Shown here piece after piece: positions 35,599 through 43,151 of a stretch of 51,614 nucleotides of DNA; the stretch's first letter is position 1; every line of letters begins with the position of its first letter. Source of the DNA: Mycobacteriales bacterium (GTDB lineage Bacteria; Actinomycetota; Actinomycetes; JAFAQI01); contig DASZRO010000024.1 of the NCBI GenBank assembly GCA_035550055.1, positions 1-51,614 of the forward strand. Direction: 5' to 3'. Below the pieces are notes generated by a model. It was given only the letters and a program-made list of their open reading frames with translations, was not told where the DNA came from and searched no databases. A program made the position numbers and the translations under genes.

Positions 35599-37046
35599 TC
35601 CGATCCCGGCGCGCCGGGATCCAGGGTGGTGGTCACCTCGCCGGTGTCGTCGTCGACAGTGACCGTGCCGTACTCGAAGGTGCACTGGTCGAGCTCCCCT
35701 TCGGTGGTGACGTCGGAGACCGGGAAACCGAGGACGCCGGCCGCGCCGCCTTGCTCGACCCACGCGGCGTAGATCGCACCCCAGACGCCGTACGCCGCGC
35801 CGTTCGCTTCGGCGACGACGCCGTTGGTGAAGTTGACCAGCGATCTCTCGTTGCCGACCGCGTCGGTCGCGTCGGTCGCGTCGCTCGTCGGGTAGCCGAG
35901 CGGGCCGTCCACCGCACCGAGGTCGGCGTACTTCGCGGCGATCGCGCCGGGCAGGACGTAGGGATGTCCGCCGCCCTGGAGATAGATCGCGCCGTTGTCG
36001 AAGGTGGCGAACTCACCGCTTCCGTCCGAGGTCGGGGAGACAGTGGCGGTGGGAAATCCCAACGGCCCGCGTGGGCCGCCGGCGCTTTGGTAGCGGGCGT
36101 CGACGGCACCCCACAACGCGAAGGCAGGCGCGCCGTGCCGTTGATAGATGTCGCCGCGCTCGAACGCCGCCGTCGAGCCGAGGACGAGGTCGCCGCCGGC
36201 ACCGAGCAACTGGTGGCTGTCGGTGATCGGCAGCCGCAACGGAGACGCGCTCTCGGTCAGCGCCAGGTAGCAGCGCAGCACCTCGCCGGTCAGGTAGTGC
36301 GGCCCGGTTTCGGTGGAGGAGTACATCCGTCCGTTGACGTAACGCTGCATTCGTCCGAACGCGCCGGTGACCTCCGGGCCGACGGTCGCCCCGAGTATCG
36401 ACCCTTGTGAGCCGAGCTTCGTGTAGCGCTCGTTGATGGCCGTCCAGCCGGGAAGGCAGGGCGCGGAGTGGCTGACGGTCGCCTGGCTGGTCGCCGCCGC
36501 AGTCGAGCACTCGGCCCACTCCCACGGCGGGGTGCACGAGATGGCGCGGCACATCACCGGCCCGGAACACTCCCGGTGGCGGTTGCACTGTCCGTAGCGG
36601 AACACCGTGTGGCAGACCCGGCGACGGTCGCAACCGCCATCAGCACAGTGCGGTCGGCAGCTCCAGCACCCCTCTTCGCAGAAGTGCCCTCCGCCGCAGC
36701 CGCAGTCGACGCACTCGGCTTGACAGTCGACGTAGTAGCGCGCGCTGCCGCCGCACAGACTCGCACCTTCGGCTTTCCACCATCCGCCCGCGAAGCTGCC
36801 GGGCGGGCACTGGTTGATCCCGCCGTTGATCGAGCAGCACATCGCGGTCCAACCGGAGTAGCAGCTCGCCCCTTCGCCACACACCCAGGCGTACGCGCTG
36901 CCGGGCCGGACGATGAAGTCCCAGCCCACGGCGCTGACTGCGGTCCCCACCAACGTCGTCCGCGCGAGGAAGCCACGTCGGCTCACCCGTCGCTCGATCG
37001 CTCGAGACGCCCAGGTGACGAGTCGCTCCGTCGCGGTCGCGGTCAT
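35595..37046 (-). CDS. Tat-exported cysteine-rich protein, MauA-like domain plus LGFP repeats
   Basis: A 483-residue protein. The N-terminus carries a twin-arginine signal (RRVSRRGFLART, hydrophobic VGTAVSAVGWDF). Residues 56-197 contain 22 cysteines, including CCSINGGINQCPPGSFAGGW, VDCQAECVDCGCGGGHFC and RECSGPVMCRAISCTPPW. This resembles the methylamine dehydrogenase light chain: CPPG followed closely by Trp89/Trp90, a Tyr-rich strand, then a Cys cluster. The second cofactor Trp of MauA appears to be replaced near RxEC, so a tryptophan tryptophylquinone is doubtful. From ~205 to 450 there are LGFP-type repeats (GPLGFPTA, GPLGYPTS, GVLGFPVS) usually linked to cell-wall association. It is the last gene of the MauE/MauD-like operon. 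Confidence 0.75.
   Translation of the reverse strand: MTATATERLVTWASRAIERRVSRRGFLARTTLVGTAVSAVGWDFIVRPGSAYAWVCGEGASCYSGWTAMCCSINGGINQCPPGSFAGGWWKAEGASLCGGSARYYVDCQAECVDCGCGGGHFCEEGCWSCRPHCADGGCDRRRVCHTVFRYGQCNRHRECSGPVMCRAISCTPPWEWAECSTAAATSQATVSHSAPCLPGWTAINERYTKLGSQGSILGATVGPEVTGAFGRMQRYVNGRMYSSTETGPHYLTGEVLRCYLALTESASPLRLPITDSHQLLGAGGDLVLGSTAAFERGDIYQRHGAPAFALWGAVDARYQSAGGPRGPLGFPTATVSPTSDGSGEFATFDNGAIYLQGGGHPYVLPGAIAAKYADLGAVDGPLGYPTSDATDATDAVGNERSLVNFTNGVVAEANGAAYGVWGAIYAAWVEQGGAAGVLGFPVSDVTTEGELDQCTFEYGTVTVDDDTGEVTTTLDPGAPGSD
35860..35886. repeat. Tandem 9-mer GCGTCGGTC, about three copies
   Basis: Two exact copies and one single-base variant encode an Asp-Ala-Thr repeat (SDATDATDAVG) between two LGFP repeats of the cysteine-rich exported protein. 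It is a small in-frame expansion in a linker. Confidence 0.7.
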
Positions 37047-37050
37047 CGGC

Positions 37051-37494
37051 TCAGGCCACCCGGACCGAAGGCAGCACCGAGTCGACGAGTTGGAGCAGCT
37101 GGCGACGGCGCCCGTTGCTGCCCAGCACCAGATAGAGGCAGAACGCCCGGCGCTTCAGATGGAAGAAGTACTGCGCCCCGCACTGCCCCGGAAGCGGCCG
37201 TTGCAGCTGGCGCGGGGAGAAGTCACTCGGCGCAGGGCGCGGGAAGCCGTCGCGCCGGAACAGCGGGGTGTGCGCCGCTTCCTCGTCGTGCTCGACGAGA
37301 GCGACGAAGACGTTGCGGTGGCCCATCGCCTCGACCGCCCCGGCACCGTAGTCGCCGCGCCCACCAGGTAGTGAGAAGTTCGCGGCGTGCAGGACGGGGA
37401 AGGTCTGCTCCCCGGCCCCGGCGGGACGTCTGAAGATCTGGACGTCCCATCCGCTCGGCGCGTCGACGGCAAGGCCGTGTGCGCTGATCCGCAT
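37051..37494 (-). CDS. Unknown 147-aa protein in the MauE/MauD-like operon
   Basis: ATG start MRISAHGLAVDAPSGWDVQI, overlapping the thioredoxin-like stop by 1 nt (TGATG) and ending 4 nt before the cysteine-rich gene. There is no signal peptide, so it is probably cytoplasmic. The pattern of beta strands (VLHAANFSLPGGRGDYGAGA, NVFVALVEHDEEAAHT) and the terminal LLQLVDSVLPSVRV resembles Mog1/PsbP-like small proteins by eye, but this is weak. Two Cys (PGQCGAQYFFHL, RAFCLYLVLG) could matter in a redox operon. A chaperone-like or Tat proofreading role for the cysteine-rich product is a possibility suggested only by position. Confidence 0.65.
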   Translation of the reverse strand: MRISAHGLAVDAPSGWDVQIFRRPAGAGEQTFPVLHAANFSLPGGRGDYGAGAVEAMGHRNVFVALVEHDEEAAHTPLFRRDGFPRPAPSDFSPRQLQRPLPGQCGAQYFFHLKRRAFCLYLVLGSNGRRRQLLQLVDSVLPSVRVA

Positions 37495-38186
37495 CAGTCG
37501 CGGCGCCGCGTCGTCGCCGGAAAGAGGCTCGGGTGGCCGGGTCCGATGCCCGCCGCCGCGAGCTCGGCGTCGATGCGCTCGGCGTTGTCCCGGTCCGCAG
37601 CGGCGCTTCTCGTCGCCCCGGGTCCGAGCGCCTGCTGCATCAGGTCGAACACCTGAGGCCAGGTGGCCGCGGTGCCCTGACCGACGATCCGGCCCGTCTG
37701 ACCCTCGACGTAGACGAAATGGGGAGACCCGGGCACTTCGTAGTCACGCCAAGCTGCATCGGAGCGGACGACCGCGAGATCCGAGCCCGCCAGCTGCGCG
37801 AGTCGGTCGGTGCTGTCCTCTTCGACCACCACGACGATCAGCCTCGCGCCGCCCGGCACCACGACCACGGCTCGGAACGCCTCCCAGAACGGGGCGCAGG
37901 TGTGACAGGTGGTCGACAGGAACGCAAGCAACGTGTCGCGGTCGACCCCGACCACCCCGAAGGAGAGCGCGTCACCGGCAACCGACAGCCCGGCAACGTC
38001 GCGACCGAGGGCGTCCGAGCCGATCTGCAGCAGCCGCGGCTGCGCTGCGGCGGGCGGCGCCGAATCGGTGTCGAGGCCGGCCTCGTGCAGGATGCGCAGG
38101 ATGCTGGCGTGAGAGCGCAGCAGCCCGACCACGAGTACGACGACGAGCAACAGCACGACGCTTTCGCCGATCAACGCTGCCAGCAC
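37494..38186 (-). CDS. Membrane-anchored thioredoxin-like protein (MauD-like)
   Basis: A 230-residue protein from a GTG start 2 nt after the MauE-like stop, with AGGTG upstream. One N-terminal membrane helix (LIGESVVLLLVVVLVVGLL) is followed by an extracytoplasmic thioredoxin-fold domain. The active site is LLAFLSTTCHTCAPFWEAF (Cys94-His-Thr-Cys97) and the cis-Pro loop is VPGSPHFVYV (about Pro155). In methylamine-utilising bacteria MauD and MauE are needed to form the disulfides of the MauA light chain. The same pairing here, upstream of a MauA-like gene, supports a dedicated disulfide role. The longer in-frame region upstream belongs to the overlapping MauE-like gene and is excluded. Confidence 0.85.
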   Translation of the reverse strand: MLAALIGESVVLLLVVVLVVGLLRSHASILRILHEAGLDTDSAPPAAAQPRLLQIGSDALGRDVAGLSVAGDALSFGVVGVDRDTLLAFLSTTCHTCAPFWEAFRAVVVVPGGARLIVVVVEEDSTDRLAQLAGSDLAVVRSDAAWRDYEVPGSPHFVYVEGQTGRIVGQGTAATWPQVFDLMQQALGPGATRSAAADRDNAERIDAELAAAGIGPGHPSLFPATTRRRD

Positions 38187-38188
38187 TG

Positions 38189-38710
38189 CTAACGCACCTG
38201 TCGAGGGCGCAACGCGGGAAGCAACGTGATCACTGCCCAAGCGCACCAGGCGGTGAGCATCGCGGATGCCAGCATGACGACCTGAGGCGCTCCGGGGTGC
38301 CCTTGCAGCAGGTCGCCGATGCCGGTGACCGGCCGAGCGATCGCGGCGCCGGCGGCTGCCGCCGCGATCGCACTCACGAGGACCAGGTGGCTCTCCGACG
38401 GCGGCGTCTGGTCGTTCGCCGTACAGCCACACGACGAGACCCCGCGACGAAGCAGCACCGTGAGCACCACGGCGAACCCGGCGTACATCAGGGCCAACGC
38501 GCCGTCGAGCCAACGACCACCCGCGACCACCGCAGCGCCACCCACCGCACACTCGCCGAGGCCTACCGCGACTGCGGCGGCGGGCGCTCGGCGGCTGATT
38601 CCCAGGCCGTGCAAGGCGATGACCGCTCCGCTCGGTCGGGCGACCTTCGAGACGCCGCTCGCCACGAGCAGGAGCGCGGCCCCGAGAATCGGAGCCGCTA
38701 GCGGTGACAC
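38189..38710 (-). CDS. MauE/DoxX-type redox membrane protein
   Basis: A 173-residue four-helix membrane protein, first gene of the operon, GTG start. Hydrophobic segments are LGAALLLVASGVSKVARP, then AAAVAVGLGECAVGGAAVVA, ALALMYAGFAVVLTVLL and the C-terminal pair. The cysteine motif SSCGC (Cys94, Cys96), just after a membrane segment, is the feature typical of MauE-like proteins. Cys54 and Cys156 lie in membrane helices. MauE family members supply or relay oxidising power to the partner thioredoxin. A 63-nt AT-richer region separates it from the divergent SPCG membrane-protein gene and should hold both promoters. Confidence 0.82.
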   Translation of the reverse strand: MSPLAAPILGAALLLVASGVSKVARPSGAVIALHGLGISRRAPAAAVAVGLGECAVGGAAVVAGGRWLDGALALMYAGFAVVLTVLLRRGVSSCGCTANDQTPPSESHLVLVSAIAAAAAGAAIARPVTGIGDLLQGHPGAPQVVMLASAMLTAWCAWAVITLLPALRPRQVR

Positions 38711-38773
38711 AACCGGAACCTTAGACGGCAGTGGGATATAAACCGGTCCAACTCGGCCGTACAGGGGGGGCAG

Positions 38774-39637
38774 ATGTCAGCCGTCGTCGGGATCGCTGTT
38801 GCGACGACCGTCACCGCCGCGGTCCGTGGGACGTGGTCGCCGTGCGGCGCCTCGATGTTGTCGACACTCACGCCGTTCGGGGAGCGCGCCCGCGGGCACC
38901 GCTACTGGTCGACCGCGGCCTGGTTCGTCGTCGGCGGCATCCTCGGCGGCACTTGCCTCGGCCTCGCCGGCGTGACACTGAGTCTCCTCGCCCGGTGGGC
39001 AGAGATGGGTACGACGACGGTGATGACGGTCTGCGCCATCTCCGCCGTCGTCACGCTGTCCTCGGATCTGCGACTCGTCCGGCTGCGCCTGCCGTCCCAC
39101 CCCCGCCAGGTCGACGAGAACTGGGTCAACCGGTTCCGGCCGTGGGTGTACGCGACCGGTTTCGGCTGGCAGATCGGGACCGGCTTCGCGACCTACGTCA
39201 TGTCCGCGATCACCTACCTGATGGTGGTCGCCGCCGCCCTCACGGCCCGACCGCTCATCGCGTGGGGGTTGGGCGTCGGGTTCGGCGCGATTCGGGGGCT
39301 GAGCCTGCTCACCGGATCGCGTCAGCACAACCCGGCGGCGGCACGGCGCTTCCACGCCCGGTTCGAAGCGTTGCGCCCGGTGTCGTGGCGGGTGGCGGTC
39401 GGCGTACAAGTCGCGGTCTTCGGGATCGCGTCGGCAACCGTCGGCAGCCCCGCGGTGCGTGCCGCGCTCGTCGCTGTCGGCGCGTTGACCGCGGCTCGCT
39501 GGCTACAGCGCAGCAGCACTTCGCTCGCCGCCAGTTGGCGCAGCCAACGCCGAGCCCGCGGTTACCCGAAGTCGACCATCCGCCAGGGGTCGACCAGCAT
39601 GCCCGTGACGTCGGCGAGGAACTCGCTGCCGAGCTGA
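38774..39637 (+). CDS. Multi-pass membrane protein with an SPCG motif, possible redox carrier
   Basis: A 287-residue protein, ATG with GGGGGG just upstream. The first membrane segment carries RGTWSPCGASMLSTLTPFG (Cys24). The second segment contains Cys61 (GGILGGTCLGLAGVTLSLL), and about six segments are present overall. The placement of a Pro-Cys in TM1 and a second Cys in TM2 recalls CcdA/DsbD-type electron carriers, though overall similarity is not established. It is divergent from the MauE-like gene. The last 25 codons run antisense into the E2 gene (76-nt 3' overlap); that tail (YPKSTIRQGSTSMPVTSARN) looks unconstrained. Confidence 0.6.
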   Translation: MSAVVGIAVATTVTAAVRGTWSPCGASMLSTLTPFGERARGHRYWSTAAWFVVGGILGGTCLGLAGVTLSLLARWAEMGTTTVMTVCAISAVVTLSSDLRLVRLRLPSHPRQVDENWVNRFRPWVYATGFGWQIGTGFATYVMSAITYLMVVAAALTARPLIAWGLGVGFGAIRGLSLLTGSRQHNPAAARRFHARFEALRPVSWRVAVGVQVAVFGIASATVGSPAVRAALVAVGALTAARWLQRSSTSLAASWRSQRRARGYPKSTIRQGSTSMPVTSARNSLPS

Positions 39638-40914
39638 CCGTCGACGATCCGGTGGTCGAAGGAGAGCGCCAGCGTCGTCACCTTGCGGATCGCCAGCTGC
39701 CCCTCGTGCACCCACGGCTGGTCGCGTACCGCGCCGAAGCACAGGATCGCGGACTCGCCGGGATTGAGGATCGGCGTCCCGCTGTCCACTCCGAAGACGC
39801 CGACGTTGGTGATCGTGATGGTGCCGCGTTGCATGTCCGCGGGAGCGGTCTTGCCCTCACGGGCAGTCGCCACGAGGCCGTCGAGCGCCGCGGCGAGCTG
39901 CGGCAGTGAGAGCGCCCCGGCGTCCTTGATGTTCGGGACGATCAAGCCTCGTGGCGTCGCTGCCGCGATCCCGAGGTTGACGTAGTCCTTGACCACGATC
40001 TCCTGCGCGGCCTCGTCCCAGCTGCTGTTGATCATCGGGTGCCGTCCGATCGCGATGATCAGCGCGCGGGCGACCAGCAGCAGCGGCGACACCTTGGTGC
40101 CGGTGAACTGCGGATGGTCGCGCAGCCGGCGTGCCAGCTCCATCGTCTCGCTCACGTCGACGGTGAGCCACTCCGTCACGTGCGGTGCGGTGAAGGCGCT
40201 CGACACCATTGCGGCGGCGGTCGCCTTGCGCACGCCCTTGATCGGGATCCGCTGCTCGCGGGTGGCCGGGTCGAAGTCAGGCCGCGGCGCCAGCGCGGTC
40301 GCACCGCGCGTCGGTGCCGGGGCACCCGCTGCGGCCTGTACGTCGTCGCGGGTGATCGAGCCGTTCGGGCCGCTGCCACCGATGCCGCGCAGGTCGACGC
40401 CGAGGTCACGCGCCAGCTTGCGTACCGGCGGCTTGGCCAGCACGTGGACCTGTGCCAGGCCGGCCGCGACCGGCGCCGGAGCCGGCGCGGCCACGGCTGG
40501 GACAGCGCCGGCCGCTGGGGCCGGCTTGCGCGGGCGACGCGCCAGATTGCCGGACTTCGGTCCGCTGCCGACCAGCACCTGGATCTTTTCTTCGCCGCCC
40601 GCCTTCGGCGCGTTCGGCACCAAGTCGCCGCCCTGGATGACGGGAGCCGCTTGGGTGGCCGCGGCGTCCCCGCCGCCGACCTCGAAGCTGATCAGCGGCA
40701 GCCCCACGTCGACGGTGTCGCCCTGCGGGTGATGCAGCCTCGTGACGACCCCGGCGTACGGCGAGGGGATCTCGACCGCCGCCTTCGCGGTCTCCACTTC
40801 GACGATCGGCTGGTTCAGCGTCACGGTGTCGCCTTCGGCGACCAGCCAGTTGAGGATCTCCGCCTCGGTCAGCCCCTCACCGAGGTCGGGCAGCAGGAAC
40901 GTCTCGAGTGCCAT
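39562..40914 (-). CDS. bkdC: 2-oxo acid dehydrogenase E2 (dihydrolipoyl acyltransferase)
   Basis: A 450-residue acyltransferase. The N-terminal lipoyl domain has VEVETAKAAVEIPSPYAG with lipoylated Lys44. An Ala/Pro linker leads to the E3-binding domain PPVRKLARDLGVDLRGIGGS. The C-terminal catalytic domain ends with LALSFDHRIVDGQLGSEFL, containing the catalytic His and Asp. It transfers the acyl group from E1 to CoA. The arrangement of E1 alpha, E1 beta and E2 with 1-nt overlaps matches actinobacterial branched-chain keto-acid dehydrogenase operons (Rv2497c-2495c type), so bkd is preferred over pdh. No E3 gene is present here. Confidence 0.9.
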   Translation of the reverse strand: MALETFLLPDLGEGLTEAEILNWLVAEGDTVTLNQPIVEVETAKAAVEIPSPYAGVVTRLHHPQGDTVDVGLPLISFEVGGGDAAATQAAPVIQGGDLVPNAPKAGGEEKIQVLVGSGPKSGNLARRPRKPAPAAGAVPAVAAPAPAPVAAGLAQVHVLAKPPVRKLARDLGVDLRGIGGSGPNGSITRDDVQAAAGAPAPTRGATALAPRPDFDPATREQRIPIKGVRKATAAAMVSSAFTAPHVTEWLTVDVSETMELARRLRDHPQFTGTKVSPLLLVARALIIAIGRHPMINSSWDEAAQEIVVKDYVNLGIAAATPRGLIVPNIKDAGALSLPQLAAALDGLVATAREGKTAPADMQRGTITITNVGVFGVDSGTPILNPGESAILCFGAVRDQPWVHEGQLAIRKVTTLALSFDHRIVDGQLGSEFLADVTGMLVDPWRMVDFG

Positions 40915-41891
40915 CAGAAGCCCGCCGTCCGGTCGACGGCGTCGAGGATCCGATCCAGGTCCGGCAGGTAGTCCTCCTCCATCCGGGAGGCCGGGTACGG
41001 CGTGGAGTAGCCGCCGACCCGCAGCACCGGCGCCTCGAGGGAGTAGAAGCAGCGCTCGGTGACGCGCGCTGCGATCTCGGCGGCGAGCGAGGCGAACACC
41101 GGCGCTTCCGCGACGACGATCGCTCGGCCGGTCTTGCGCACTGAGGCGTAGACGGTCTCCCAGTCGATCGGCGAGAGCGCGCGCAGGTCGACCACTTCGA
41201 GCTCATGGCCTTCGGAGGCGGCGGCCGCCGAAGCCTCGAGGCAGGTCCGCACGCTGGGTCCGTAGGTGATGAGCGTGGCGTGGGACCCGGCGCGCGCGAC
41301 GCGTGCCGACCACAGCGGATCGGGCGCGCGGTCGGTGTCGACCTCGGCCTTGTCCCAGTAGCGGCGCTTGGGCTCGAAGAAGACGACGGGGTCGTCACAG
41401 GCGACCGTCTGCTGGATCATCCAGTAGGCATCCGCCGGGTTGGAACACGTCACGACCTTCAGCCCGGCGGTGTGGGCGAAGTAGGCCTCGGGTGACTCGC
41501 TGTGGTGCTCGACCGCACCGATCCCGCCGCCGTACGGGATTCGGATCGTGATCGGCAGCTTCACGTTGCCCGACGACCGGTAGTGCATCTTCGCGACCTG
41601 GGTGACGATCTGGTCGAAGGCCGGGAACACGAACCCGTCGAACTGGATCTCGCACACCGGCCGGAAGCCGCGAATGCACAGCCCGATCGCGGTGCCGATG
41701 ATGCCGGACTCGGCCAGCGGCGTGTCGATCACCCGTTCCTCGCCGAAGTCCTTCGCCAGGCCGTCCGTCACCCGGAACACCCCGCCGAGCGCGCCGACGT
41801 CCTCGCCCATGACGAGGACCTTGGAGTCGGCTTCCATCGCCTTGCGCAGCCCTTCGTTGAGGGCTTTGGCGAGGGTGAGGGTCGCGGTCAT
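40914..41891 (-). CDS. bkdB: 2-oxo acid dehydrogenase E1 beta subunit
   Basis: A 325-residue transketolase-like subunit. The ATG overlaps the E1 alpha stop by 1 nt (TGATG), and its own stop overlaps the E2 start the same way. Signatures include KVLVMGEDVGALGGVFRVTD, then TPLAESGIIGTAIGLCIRGF, then EIQFDGFVFPAFDQIVTQVAK. The C-terminal transketolase_C domain holds LEVVDLRALSPIDWETVYAS and a conserved VLRVGGYSTPYP. It forms the TPP site together with E1 alpha. Confidence 0.93.
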   Translation of the reverse strand: MTATLTLAKALNEGLRKAMEADSKVLVMGEDVGALGGVFRVTDGLAKDFGEERVIDTPLAESGIIGTAIGLCIRGFRPVCEIQFDGFVFPAFDQIVTQVAKMHYRSSGNVKLPITIRIPYGGGIGAVEHHSESPEAYFAHTAGLKVVTCSNPADAYWMIQQTVACDDPVVFFEPKRRYWDKAEVDTDRAPDPLWSARVARAGSHATLITYGPSVRTCLEASAAAASEGHELEVVDLRALSPIDWETVYASVRKTGRAIVVAEAPVFASLAAEIAARVTERCFYSLEAPVLRVGGYSTPYPASRMEEDYLPDLDRILDAVDRTAGF

Positions 41892-43009
41892 CAGCGGGCC
41901 ACCGTCTCGGGCGCGACGTCGGAGTCGAACGACGCGAGGTAGGCGGCCATCTCCTCGCGCTCCTCGTCGAGCAACGCCGACCCGTCGGCGTACACGTGGT
42001 CGAACAACGACAGCGGCTGCGGATCGGGCAGCGCGAGACAGCCCGCGCGGATGTGCGCGGCGAGGGCGTCGGCGGCCTGGTCGACTTCCTCGAAGAACGT
42101 CGCGTCGGCGGCGCCGGAGCGGGACAGGTAGGCCTTCACCCGCTCGACCGGGTCCTTCAGCTTCCAGATCTCGAGGTCGGCCGCAAGCCGATAGCGAGTC
42201 GGGTCGTCGGAGGTGGTGTGCGCGCCCATCCGGTAGGTGTAGGCCTCGATCAGCGTGGGACCGCTGCCCTCCCGTGCCCGGGCGAGTGCGGCGCGGGTGA
42301 CCGCGAGGACGGCGAGGACGTCGTTTCCGTCGACCCGCACCCCGGGGAACCCGAACCCTTCCGCGCGGTGATACAGCGGGATGCGGGTCTGCCGGGCCAC
42401 CGGCTCGGAGATCGCCCACTGGTTGTTCTGACAGAAGAACACGACGGGTGCGTTGTAAGACGCCGCCCAGACGAACGCCTCGTTGACGTCGCCTTGGCTC
42501 GAGGCGCCGTCGCCGAAGAAAGCCATGGCCGCCGCGTCGCCACCGTCGCGCTGGATGCCCATCGCGTAGCCGGTCGCGTGCAGCGTCTGCGAGCCGATGA
42601 CGATCGTGTAGAGCGCGAAGCCGTTGGCCTGCGGGTCCCAGCCGCCCTGGCTGACGCCGCGGAACAACCCGAGCAGAGTCACCGGGTCGACGCCCTTGCA
42701 GTACGCGACGCCGTGCTCTCGGTAGGTCGGGAAGGCGAAGTCGCGATCGGTCAGTGCGCGACCGGCGCCCACCTGCGCCGCTTCCTGGCCGAGCAGGCTG
42801 GCCCACAGGCCGAGCTGGCCCTGTCGCTGCAGCGCGGTCGCCTCGACGTCGATGCGCCGGACCAGGACCAGGTCGCGGTAGAGGCCCTTGATCTCCTCGT
42901 CGGAGACGTCGAGGGCGTAGTCGGGATGCTCGACGCGCTGACCCTCAGGGGTCAGCAGCTGTACGAACTCTGGGCCTTCTGATGGCTGCGGTAGCAGCGC
43001 TTCTGTCAC
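41891..43009 (-). CDS. bkdA: 2-oxo acid dehydrogenase E1 alpha subunit
   Basis: A 372-residue TPP-dependent decarboxylase subunit. The GTG start (VTEALLPQPSEGPEF) is preceded by AAGGAG with ideal spacing; a longer frame is rejected. The TPP motif is AAMAFFGDGASSQGDVNEAF followed by VVFFCQNNQWAIS. The phosphorylation-loop region of homologues is at YRMGAHTTSDDPTRYR. It is the first gene of the E1a-E1b-E2 operon. The likely substrate class is branched-chain 2-oxo acids, although pyruvate cannot be excluded. Two inverted repeats lie upstream. Confidence 0.92.
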   Translation of the reverse strand: MTEALLPQPSEGPEFVQLLTPEGQRVEHPDYALDVSDEEIKGLYRDLVLVRRIDVEATALQRQGQLGLWASLLGQEAAQVGAGRALTDRDFAFPTYREHGVAYCKGVDPVTLLGLFRGVSQGGWDPQANGFALYTIVIGSQTLHATGYAMGIQRDGGDAAAMAFFGDGASSQGDVNEAFVWAASYNAPVVFFCQNNQWAISEPVARQTRIPLYHRAEGFGFPGVRVDGNDVLAVLAVTRAALARAREGSGPTLIEAYTYRMGAHTTSDDPTRYRLAADLEIWKLKDPVERVKAYLSRSGAADATFFEEVDQAADALAAHIRAGCLALPDPQPLSLFDHVYADGSALLDEEREEMAAYLASFDSDVAPETVAR

Positions 43010-43048
43010 GTGCACTCCTTGTGGGAATCCGGCTTCATCGTGACACGC

Positions 43049-43060
43049 ATCACACGTGAT
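43049..43060. promoter_or_regulatory. Inverted repeat ATCAC-AC-GTGAT upstream of bkdA
   Basis: Perfect 5-bp arms lie about 40 nt upstream of the bkdA start, in the region shared with the divergent nfeD gene. A GTGA/TCAC-containing palindrome of this kind fits many dimeric regulators. The binder is unknown. Confidence 0.4.
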
Positions 43061-43065
43061 GACTA

Positions 43066-43080
43066 TGTGGGCATCCCACA
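43066..43080. promoter_or_regulatory. Inverted repeat TGTGGG-CAT-CCCACA upstream of bkdA
   Basis: Perfect 6-bp arms with a 3-nt spacer, about 57-71 nt upstream of the bkdA start. The TGTGGG half-site recurs at 43020-43025, suggesting more than one binding position for the same regulator. Confidence 0.45.
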
Positions 43081-43151
43081 CCCGCGGCCCTCCGGCGGGT
43101 GCCGAAGTCACCAACGGTGACGCGACGCGCCGTACGCCTTACGCTTCCGCC

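Noticed and set aside
35595-37046. Calling the cysteine-rich protein a functional methylamine dehydrogenase subunit
   Set aside because: No large subunit, MauG or amicyanin gene is nearby, the second cofactor Trp seems absent, and LGFP repeats are foreign to that enzyme.
38695-38704. Palindrome CCGCTAGCGG at the MauE-like gene start
   Set aside because: It lies within the first codons and is only 10 bp, so more likely coincidental than an operator.
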